Source of the DNA: Nitratifractor sp. | Lineage (GTDB): Bacteria; Campylobacterota; Campylobacteria; Campylobacterales; Sulfurovaceae | Direction: 5' to 3' | DNA length: 7,934 nt | NCBI GenBank assembly: GCA_024762845.1 | Contig: JANTGQ010000054.1 | Location: 1 to 7,934 of the forward strand | Part shown: positions 1 to 3,712 of the stretch, piece after piece | How the letters are laid out: every line of letters begins with the position of its first letter | How positions within the stretch are numbered: position 1 is the first letter of the stretch | Position numbers and translations under genes: made by a program | Notes under the pieces: model-generated | Told to the model about the DNA's origin: nothing | What the model saw: only the letters and a program-made list of their open reading frames with translations | Databases searched by the model: none

Positions 1-138
1 ATGGTTATGCCAGGTGATAACGTTAAGATTGATGTTGAACTAATTGCTCCTATCGCTATGGAAGAGGGTACAAGATTTGCTATCCGTGAAGGTGGTAGAA
101 CAGTTGGTGCTGGTGTTGTAACTAAGATTACTGCTTAA
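1..138 (+). CDS. tuf: Elongation factor Tu, C-terminal 45 residues (5' truncated by window)
   Basis: The frame is open from the first base to TAA at 136-138. It encodes the last 45 residues of EF-Tu, the GTPase that delivers aminoacyl-tRNA to the ribosomal A site in the cytoplasm. The visible part is the end of beta-barrel domain 3, including the typical run MVMPGDNVKIDVELIAPIAM and the near-invariant RFAIREGGRTVGAGVVTKI close to the C terminus. The ATG at position 1 is an internal methionine, not the start; the family is about 395-400 residues, so the GTPase domain and domain 2 lie upstream of the window. It is followed after 44 bp by rpmG, the usual order in Campylobacterota. Identification is secure from sequence and context. 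Confidence 0.97.
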   Translation: MVMPGDNVKIDVELIAPIAMEEGTRFAIREGGRTVGAGVVTKITA

Positions 139-143
139 TAAAT

Positions 144-165
144 GAGTAGCGGTTTTACCGCTCTC
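144..165 (+). other. Hairpin between tuf and rpmG, no U-tract
   Basis: AGCGG (148-152) and CCGCT (158-162) pair around a TTTTA loop. GAG (144-146) and CTC (163-165) extend the stem past one unpaired T. It begins 5 bp after the tuf stop codon. The following bases are A/G-rich and carry the rpmG ribosome-binding site, so it is not a canonical intrinsic terminator. It could protect the abundant tuf message at its 3' end, act as a processing site, or cause weak termination. The pairing is seen; the role is inferred. Confidence 0.45.
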
Positions 166-182
166 AAGAAAATGGAGAAAAG

Positions 183-335
183 ATGAGAGAGACAGTTCAT
201 CTAGGTTGTGAAGAGTGTACTAGACGTAACTACCACACAACAAAGAACAAAAGAAATACAACTGAGAAGCTTGCTATGAAAAAATATTGCAAGTGGTGTA
301 AAAAACACACAACTCACAAAGAGATGAAGCTTTAA
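183..335 (+). CDS. rpmG: 50S ribosomal protein L33 (zinc-ribbon form), 50 aa
   Basis: This 50-residue basic protein is L33 of the large ribosomal subunit, near the E site. It has two CxxC pairs, C9/C12 and C36/C39, forming a zinc ribbon; this marks the zinc-binding (C+) type of L33 rather than the cysteine-free paralog some bacteria use under zinc starvation. The ATG at 183 is preceded by GGAG (174-177) at a 5-nt spacing. The nearby ATG at 172 is excluded because its frame stops after four codons. The length is normal for the family. It lies between tuf and tRNA-Trp/secE, the standard position in Campylobacterota. The TAA stop lies in the loop of a small perfect inverted repeat. Confidence 0.95.
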   Translation: MRETVHLGCEECTRRNYHTTKNKRNTTEKLAMKKYCKWCKKHTTHKEMKL

Positions 336-342
336 TAAGCTT
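327..342 (+). other. Stop-codon hairpin at end of rpmG
   Basis: AAGCTT (327-332), loop TAAT (333-336) and AAGCTT (337-342) form a 6-bp stem whose loop contains the rpmG stop codon TAA. No U-tract follows, so it is not a classical terminator. The same layout recurs at the end of rplJ and in similar form at the end of rplL. Function unknown. Confidence 0.4.
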
Positions 343-371
343 AAGGTACGAAAGAGAGTGTATAGTAGCTT

Positions 372-380
372 TGCTAATAC
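372..380 (+). promoter_or_regulatory. Possible extended -10 promoter for tRNA-Trp/secE/nusG
   Basis: TGCTAATAC at 372-380 reads as an extended -10 (TG-N-TAATAC), about 25 nt upstream of the first tRNA base. It would place a start site near 387. No convincing -35 hexamer is visible, which is common in Campylobacterota, where sigma-70 promoters rely mainly on the -10 box. The box overlaps the 3' arm of an imperfect hairpin (360-380: GTAT and TAGC pairing with GCTA and ATAC, with a 2-nt bulge). Weakly supported. Confidence 0.3.
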
Positions 381-404
381 ATTTGATTTCATGACCACAA
401 CTAT

Positions 405-480
405 AGGCCAATAGCTCAGTTGGTAGAGCACTGGTCTCCAAAACCAGGTGCCGGGGGTTCGAGTCCCTCTTGGCCTGCCA
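405..480 (+). tRNA. trnW: tRNA-Trp (anticodon CCA), CCA end encoded
   Basis: A full 76-nt cloverleaf can be drawn by hand. The 7-bp acceptor stem is AGGCCAA (405-411) with TTGGCCT (470-476). The D arm is 414-429. The anticodon stem is CTGGT/ACCAG (431-435/443-447) with loop CTCCAAA, anticodon CCA at 438-440. The T stem is GGGGG/CCCTC (453-457/465-469, one G-U) with loop TTCGAGT. The discriminator base is G477 and CCA is encoded at 478-480. It decodes UGG. It sits 13 bp before secE, so it is probably cut out of a tRNA-secE-nusG primary transcript. This tRNA-Trp/secE linkage is common in bacteria. Confidence 0.98.
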
Positions 481-493
481 CTAAAGGTAAAAA

Positions 494-679
494 ATGAACA
501 AAGTAATAAAATTTATTAAAAGTTCTAGAATTGAGTTGGATAAAGTAATTTTTCCTACGAAGATACAGATAAAGCAAGCTTTTATTGCTGTTGTAATTGT
601 TGTTGCTGTAATTGCTGCATACTTGGCATTAGTTGACCTTTTGATGTCTGAAGTAGTTAGTGCTTCCCTAGAAGGTTAA
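494..679 (+). CDS. secE: Preprotein translocase subunit SecE, 61 aa
   Basis: This is the short single-span form of SecE, the inner-membrane clamp that stabilises SecY in the SecYEG protein-conducting channel. Residues 1-25 form the amphipathic cytoplasmic part with the family motif ELDKVIFPTK (14-23), corresponding to the (R/K)V-x-(W/F)PT signature. Residues about 29-51 are one hydrophobic transmembrane helix, followed by a short tail. The length of 61 residues matches other one-span SecE proteins; E. coli has a three-span version. The ATG at 494 has AAAGG (483-487) 6 nt upstream. It lies 13 bp after tRNA-Trp and 2 bp before nusG, so SecE and NusG are very likely co-translated from one message. 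Confidence 0.95.
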   Translation: MNKVIKFIKSSRIELDKVIFPTKIQIKQAFIAVVIVVAVIAAYLALVDLLMSEVVSASLEG

Positions 680-681
680 GT

Positions 682-1212
682 ATGAATCATCAGTGGTATG
701 CAATTCAGACCTACGCAGGTAGTGAAAGAGCAGTTAAAAGAGCAATTGAGCAGATGGCTATTGATAATGCTTTGGAGAGTCGGGTGGAGCAAGTTGTTGT
801 TCCAACTGAAGAGGTTATAGAGGTTAAAAACGGAGAGAAGAAGATAACAGAGCGTTCTCTCTATTCTGGATATGTTTTTGCAAATCTTGATTTAGATACT
901 GCACTTTGGCATATGATTCAATCTTTACCAAAAGTGTCACGTTTTATTGGTGAGCAAAAAACGCCAACACCACTGAATAAAAAAGATATCGAAGTTATCT
1001 TAGAGAAGATGGAGCACAAAGCACCACCAAGACCTAAAATAGACTTTGAACAGGGTGAAATGGTACGTATTACAGAGGGACCATTCGCTAACTTTACAGG
1101 TGTTGTTGAAGAGTATGATTTAGATCACGGAAAACTGAAACTCAACGTCTCTATATTTGGTAGAAACACTCCAGTAGAAATTCTTTACTCACAAGTAGAG
1201 AAGATAATTTAA
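682..1212 (+). CDS. nusG: Transcription termination/antitermination factor NusG, 176 aa
   Basis: NusG binds the clamp of RNA polymerase, suppresses or shapes pausing, and links polymerase to Rho or to the leading ribosome. The N-terminal NGN domain (about 1-115) begins with WYAIQTYAGSE (5-15) and contains VVVPTEEV (38-45) and the conserved YSGYVFANL (61-69). The KOW domain lies at about 124-176, with the core GEMVRITEGPFANFTGVVEE (125-144). The length equals a standard two-domain NusG without insertion. The ATG at 682 is 2 bp past the secE stop and uses AGAAGG (670-675), which lies inside the secE coding end, so translation is probably coupled. It precedes rplK by 20 bp. The call is certain from domains and context. 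Confidence 0.97.
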   Translation: MNHQWYAIQTYAGSERAVKRAIEQMAIDNALESRVEQVVVPTEEVIEVKNGEKKITERSLYSGYVFANLDLDTALWHMIQSLPKVSRFIGEQKTPTPLNKKDIEVILEKMEHKAPPRPKIDFEQGEMVRITEGPFANFTGVVEEYDLDHGKLKLNVSIFGRNTPVEILYSQVEKII

Positions 1213-1232
1213 TTTAAAGAAAAGGACTCAAA

Positions 1233-1658
1233 ATGGCTAAAAAAATAGCTGAAAAGTTTAAGTTAATGATCCCAGCGGGTCAAGCAAATCCATCACCACC
1301 AGTTGGTCCGGCACTTGGGCAACGTGGTGTAAATATTATGGAGTTTTGTAAAGCTTTTAATGAAAAAACAAAAGATAAGATGGGTTTCAAAATCCCAGTA
1401 GAGATCTCTGTTTATACAGATAGAAGTTTTACATTTGAGACAAAACAACCGCCAGCAACTGACTTGATTATGAAAGAAGCCGGTATTAAAAAAGGGAGTG
1501 ATAATCCACTAAAAAACAAAGTGGCAAAGCTTACTAAAGAGCAAATATTAAAGATTGTTGATCTTAAAATTGAAGATTTAAATACAAACGACAAAGAGCA
1601 GGCTGCAAAGATTATAGAAGGCTCTTGTAGAAGTATGGGAATAGAAGTAGAAGCGTAA
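1233..1658 (+). CDS. rplK: 50S ribosomal protein L11, 141 aa
   Basis: L11 binds the GTPase-associated region of 23S rRNA at the base of the L12 stalk, the target of thiostrepton. The N-terminal domain carries the hallmark PAGQANPSPPVGPALGQRGV (14-33) and VNIMEFCKAFN (33-43). A linker with SFTFETKQPPA (65-75) joins the C-terminal RNA-binding domain, which ends in EGSCRSMGIEVEA; the usual GTARSMG is here GSCRSMG. The length of 141-142 residues is standard. The prolines of the thiostrepton-sensitive motif are present. The ATG at 1233 follows AAAGGA (1221-1226) at 6 nt. The 20-bp gap after nusG leaves no room for the long leader in which E. coli L1 represses rplK. Confidence 0.98.
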   Translation: MAKKIAEKFKLMIPAGQANPSPPVGPALGQRGVNIMEFCKAFNEKTKDKMGFKIPVEISVYTDRSFTFETKQPPATDLIMKEAGIKKGSDNPLKNKVAKLTKEQILKIVDLKIEDLNTNDKEQAAKIIEGSCRSMGIEVEA

Positions 1659-1704
1659 TATCTAAACACCACAGAGATATAAAACAAGTGGGAGCAAATA
1701 GAAG
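1658..1704 (+). promoter_or_regulatory. Candidate RNA structure in the rplK-rplA gap (possible L1-binding site)
   Basis: ATATCT (1658-1663) and AGATAT (1675-1680) form a perfect 6-bp stem starting at the rplK stop codon. Its loop contains CCAC (1669-1672), which can pair with GTGG (1688-1691), giving an H-type pseudoknot layout. The downstream strand GTGGGAG (1688-1694), followed by GAAG (1701-1704), resembles the L1-binding segment of bacterial 23S rRNA (helices 76-77), where GUGGGAG and GAAG are also close together. L1 is known to repress its own mRNA by such mimicry in other organisms. The pairing is seen; the role is inferred and could be coincidence. Confidence 0.3.
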
Positions 1705-1715
1705 CGGAGAACATA

Positions 1716-2420
1716 ATGGCAAAAAAGATTAGTAAAAGAAAAGAGGCTCTTTTAGCAAAAATTGATAGAGAGAAAGAGTATACATTAAATGAAGCAGTAG
1801 CAACAGTAAAAGATTTAAAATCTGCAAAATTTGATGAAACAGTTGAGTTAGCACTTAACCTCAATGTTGACCCAAGACATGCTGACCAAATGTTGAGAAG
1901 TTCAGTTGTTTTACCACACGGTACTGGGAAAAAAGTTATTGTAGCAGTTTTTGCAAAAGATGCTAAGATTGATGAAGCAAAAGAGGCTGGTGCTGATTTA
2001 ATTGGTAATGATGAGCTTTTAGCAAAGATACAAGAGGGTCAAATTGATTTTGATATCGTAATTGCGACCCCAGATATGATGGGTGTTTTAGGACGTGTTG
2101 CAAGAATTCTTGGACCAAAAGGTTTAATGCCTAACCCAAAAACTGGTACAGTTACACCTAATATTGCTGAAGCTGTTAAAAATGCAAAGGGTGGACAGGT
2201 TAACTTTAGAACAGATAAAAAAGGAAACATCCACGCAGGTGTTGGTAAAGTTAGTTTCTCTGCTGAACAGTTAGAAGAGAATTTACAAACATTTATTGCG
2301 AAGATAAACAGATTAAAACCTGCAAGTGCAAAAGGTAGATATATCACTAATGCAGCACTCTCATTAACAATGAGCCCATCTGTTACTTTAGACTCTTCTG
2401 AGTTAATGGATATTAAGTAA
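1716..2420 (+). CDS. rplA: 50S ribosomal protein L1, 234 aa
   Basis: L1 forms the mobile L1 stalk of the large subunit that helps release E-site tRNA; in many bacteria it also represses translation of its own operon. Domain I includes FDETVELALNLNVDPRHADQ (39-58) and returns in the C-terminal part. Domain II, about 68-160, ends with the family signature around GRVARILGPKGLMPNPKTGT (126-145). Further conserved residues are GNIHAGVGKVSF (170-181). The length of 234 residues equals E. coli L1, and the N terminus is typical. The ATG at 1716 has GGAGA (1706-1710) 5 nt upstream. It lies 57 bp after rplK and 113 bp before rplJ. Nothing is missing. Confidence 0.98.
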   Translation: MAKKISKRKEALLAKIDREKEYTLNEAVATVKDLKSAKFDETVELALNLNVDPRHADQMLRSSVVLPHGTGKKVIVAVFAKDAKIDEAKEAGADLIGNDELLAKIQEGQIDFDIVIATPDMMGVLGRVARILGPKGLMPNPKTGTVTPNIAEAVKNAKGGQVNFRTDKKGNIHAGVGKVSFSAEQLEENLQTFIAKINRLKPASAKGRYITNAALSLTMSPSVTLDSSELMDIK

Positions 2421-2533
2421 AATAAAAAATTAATCTTAGACTGAAGAGATTAGGGGTCGAAAGACTTAAATAGAATTTATTCACTCAGAGTTTTACTCTG
2501 AGTCCCTTTTTGAGAGGTCTGAAAGGAGAAACA
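2421..2533 (+). promoter_or_regulatory. rplJ (L10) leader, candidate L10(L12)n autoregulatory RNA
   Basis: The 113-nt rplA-rplJ gap is full of pairing. TAATCT (2431-2436) pairs with AGATTA (2447-2452). GTC-GAAA-GAC (2456-2465) is a short GNRA-capped hairpin. A strong 9-bp hairpin follows at 2483-2503. The strings AGAC (2438-2441) and CTTAA (2465-2469) recall conserved bases of the L10 leader found before rplJ in many bacteria, where L10(L12)4 binds to repress the operon. TTAGAC (2436-2441) could alternatively pair with GTCTGA (2517-2522), just before and touching the rplJ Shine-Dalgarno, suggesting two exclusive folds. Position and pairing support a regulatory leader; assignment to the L10 family is an inference. 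Confidence 0.5.
2483..2511 (+). terminator. Putative intrinsic terminator/attenuator in the rplJ leader
   Basis: ACTCAGAGT (2483-2491), loop TTT, then ACTCTGAGT (2495-2503) form a perfect 9-bp stem. CCC and then TTTTT (2507-2511) follow. It ends 22 nt before the rplJ start, inside the operon, so it would act as an attenuator rather than a full stop. The three C residues between stem and U-tract weaken it. In Bacillus subtilis, L10(L12)4 is known to control rplJL by attenuation in the leader; a similar arrangement here is an inference. Confidence 0.45.
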
Positions 2534-3019
2534 GTGACAAGAACAGAAAAAGAGCAGTTAGTTCAAGAACTAACAACTGCATTTTCAGAGTCGAATGCTG
2601 TTGTAGTTTGTGACTACAAAGGTACAAAGTGTCATGAGTTAGAGGCTGTTCGTGCAATGGCGGCTGAGAATGATGCACATGTAAAAGTAGTAAAAAATAC
2701 ATTGGCAGCTATCGCTTTGAAAAATGCCGGTATCGAAGATATGCAACTCAAAAATACAAACCTGTTAGTGTGGGGTGAAGACCAAATATCTACTTGTAAA
2801 GTGGCTGATAAAGCAGCTACTGAGCTTAAGGATACATTTAGTCTAAAAGCTGGTGCACTAGAGGGTAAAGCAGTTGACTTAGCAACAGTTACAGCAATGG
2901 CTAAATTGCCTAGCCGTGATGAGCTTATTGGAATGCTTCTTAACGTATGGCAAGCTCCAGTACGTAATTTTACAATTGGATTAGATGCTTTACGTCAGAA
3001 GAAAGAAGAAGAGGCGTAA
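2534..3019 (+). CDS. rplJ: 50S ribosomal protein L10, 161 aa, GTG start
   Basis: L10 anchors the L12 dimers to 23S rRNA and so builds the stalk that recruits translation GTPases. Recognisable parts are VVVCDYKG (23-30), VKVVKNTLAAIAL (50-62) and KLPSRDELIGMLLNVWQAPV (124-143). The C-terminal helix that binds L12 dimers follows, ending in the charged tail KKEEEA. The start is taken as GTG at 2534, because AAAGGAG (2522-2528) lies 5 nt upstream and the product then begins MTRTEKEQ, as expected for L10. An upstream in-frame TTG at 2510 would add eight residues but falls on the U-tract of the leader hairpin and lacks a good ribosome-binding site. The stop codon lies in the loop of a 5-bp hairpin. 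rplL follows after 38 bp. Confidence 0.96.
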   Translation: MTRTEKEQLVQELTTAFSESNAVVVCDYKGTKCHELEAVRAMAAENDAHVKVVKNTLAAIALKNAGIEDMQLKNTNLLVWGEDQISTCKVADKAATELKDTFSLKAGALEGKAVDLATVTAMAKLPSRDELIGMLLNVWQAPVRNFTIGLDALRQKKEEEA

Positions 3020-3025
3020 TCGCCT
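3012..3025 (+). other. Stop-codon hairpin at end of rplJ
   Basis: AGGCG (3012-3016), loop TAAT (3017-3020), CGCCT (3021-3025): a perfect, GC-rich 5-bp stem with the rplJ stop TAA (3017-3019) as the first bases of the loop. It is followed by a run of A, so on the + strand it lacks the U-tract of a terminator. It could affect L10-to-L12 translational coupling or mark a processing site between genes needed in 1:4 ratio. The role is inferred. Confidence 0.4.
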
Positions 3026-3057
3026 AAAAAAACAAAAGATAAAGAAAAGGATAGAAA

Positions 3058-3432
3058 ATGGCAGTTTCTAAAGAAGATGTATTAGAGTATATCTCTGGTT
3101 TAAGCGTATTAGAGCTCTCTGAGTTAGTAAAAGAGTTTGAAGAGAAGTTTGGTGTTTCTGCACAAGCTACAGTTGTAGCAGCTGGTGGTGCTGCTGGTGG
3201 TGCTGACGCTGCTGAAGAGCAAACTGAGTTTGATGTTGTTCTTACTGGTGCTGGTGCTAAGAAGATTAATGTTATTAAAGTTGTTAGAGCAATTACTGGT
3301 CTTGGTCTTAAAGAGGCTAAAGGTGCAGTTGAAGATGTTCCAACAACACTTAAAGAAGCAGCGTCTAAAGAGGAAGCTGAAGATCTTAAAAAGCAACTTG
3401 AAGAGGCTGGTGCATCTGTTGAGCTTAAATAA
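3058..3432 (+). CDS. rplL: 50S ribosomal protein L7/L12, 124 aa
   Basis: L12 is the multi-copy acidic stalk protein that binds EF-Tu, EF-G, IF2 and release factors. The N-terminal dimerisation domain is about 1-34 (SVLELSELVKEFEEKFGV at 16-33). A flexible Ala/Gly-rich hinge spans about 36-52, and the factor-binding C-terminal domain about 56-124. The C-terminal domain shows KKINVIKVVRAITGLGLKEA (68-87), with the conserved lysines and GLGLKEAK loop that contact the GTPases. Length is normal. The ATG at 3058 is preceded by AAAAGGA (3045-3051) at 6 nt, a strong site consistent with the need for several L12 copies per L10. A hairpin covers the stop codon, and a 280-bp structured gap separates it from rpoB. 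Confidence 0.98.
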   Translation: MAVSKEDVLEYISGLSVLELSELVKEFEEKFGVSAQATVVAAGGAAGGADAAEEQTEFDVVLTGAGAKKINVIKVVRAITGLGLKEAKGAVEDVPTTLKEAASKEEAEDLKKQLEEAGASVELK

Positions 3433-3437
3433 GCTCA
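3420..3437 (+). other. Stop-codon hairpin at end of rplL
   Basis: TGAGCTT (3420-3426), loop AAAT (3427-3430), AAGCTCA (3431-3437): a perfect 7-bp stem straddling the TAA at 3430-3432. It can be extended by a T-G and a G-C pair outward. No clear U-tract follows (the next bases are GCTGTTGCAATTT), so it is at best a weak terminator. It may protect the rplL message 3' end or partly end transcription before rpoB. Confidence 0.45.
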
Positions 3438-3474
3438 GCTGTTGCAATTTATGATATATACATAAGTTATTATC

Positions 3475-3480
3475 TATAAT
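3475..3480 (+). promoter_or_regulatory. Possible upstream rpoB promoter, -10 box TATAAT
   Basis: A consensus TATAAT lies at 3475-3480 in an AT-rich tract about 40 bp after rplL, implying a start near 3487. No -35 box at the usual distance is evident; TTGCAA at 3442-3447 is too far away. Transcripts from here would contain the whole structured leader, including the 3511-3536 hairpin and the nested repeats. AT-rich sequence throws up such hexamers by chance, so confidence is limited. Confidence 0.35.
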
Positions 3481-3510
3481 TTATTTGTGTATCACAATTG
3501 ATATTAATTT

Positions 3511-3536
3511 AGGGTATCTTCGGCAGTAGTTACCCT
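3511..3536 (+). other. Hairpin AGGGTA/TACCCT in rplL-rpoB gap
   Basis: AGGGTA (3511-3516) and TACCCT (3531-3536) form a 6-bp stem closing a 14-nt loop that contains a C(TTCG)G element (3519-3524). Only three T residues overlap or follow the stem, so a terminator is doubtful. The 5' arm has a competing partner further down: TTTAGGGT (3508-3515) can pair with ACCCTAAA (3684-3691) just before the rpoB ribosome-binding site. Confidence 0.35.
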
Positions 3537-3538
3537 TT

Positions 3539-3686
3539 GGTGTGTGGATAGAGTTTAATTAAGTTGATCATTGCAATGTGTCACTAGAGGCCTAAAAATA
3601 GGCAACTTCTAAAATATATATTTTGTTATTTACCTATTTTTAGTCTTCTATGGCTATAATACTCTATTAAACTCAATTTACACACC
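3539..3686 (+). repeat. Nested inverted repeats / long hairpin between rplL and rpoB
   Basis: Working inwards: GGTGTGT (3539-3545) pairs with ACACACC (3680-3686). After a 5x5 internal loop, GAGTTTAAT (3551-3559) pairs with ATTAAACTC (3666-3674). Then an 18-position stem, 3585-3602 with 3633-3650, has one mismatch (C3591/T3644) and one G-U, and includes the perfect 11-bp core CTAAAAATAGG/CCTATTTTTAG. At the centre lies the palindrome AAAATATATATTTT (3611-3624) in the same register. As RNA this is a long hairpin. In E. coli the rplL-rpoB gap is an RNase III processing site, so a similar role is a reasonable inference. As DNA it could be an operator or cruciform near the rpoB promoter. Confidence 0.6.
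3655..3660 (+). promoter_or_regulatory. Possible proximal rpoB promoter, -10 box TATAAT
   Basis: A consensus TATAAT at 3655-3660 predicts a start near 3667 and an untranslated leader of about 45 nt before the rpoB ATG. A T-rich stretch lies upstream (3621-3641), in keeping with Campylobacterota promoters that lack a clear -35. The box lies immediately downstream of the 66-nt hairpin, whose 3' arm (3633-3650) occupies the spacer and -35 zone, so a protein bound to that repeat could control it. Confidence 0.45.
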
Positions 3687-3712
3687 CTAAACCACATTTA
3701 GAAGGTTGAACA

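Noticed and set aside
201..431. Minus-strand hydrophobic open frame across rpmG and the tRNA gene
   Set aside because: It runs antisense through rpmG and into the tRNA; its hydrophobic look comes from antisense translation of Lys-rich codons.
1412..2347. Minus-strand open frames across rplK and rplA
   Set aside because: They lie antisense to conserved ribosomal protein genes, with hydrophobic or Ser/Phe-rich translations and no recognisable motif or ribosome-binding context.
2510..2533. Upstream in-frame TTG start for rplJ adding eight residues
   Set aside because: It lies on the T-tract of the leader hairpin, has no good ribosome-binding site, and the GTG at 2534 has an ideal Shine-Dalgarno at 5 nt and gives the expected L10 N terminus.
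3012..3035. Intrinsic terminator after rplJ
   Set aside because: The stem is followed by A residues, not T, on the coding strand, and there is no minus-strand gene for it to serve.
3124..3447. Open frames overlapping rplL on the minus strand and in another + frame (3185-3454)
   Set aside because: They are low-complexity shadows (Leu/Lys- or Ser/Asn/Cys-rich) of the clear L7/L12 gene, with no family resemblance.
3433..3712. Small hidden gene or mobile element in the rplL-rpoB gap
   Set aside because: No frame with a ribosome-binding site and plausible product was seen, nor target-site duplications or transposase remnants; the content is inverted repeats and AT-rich promoter-like sequence.
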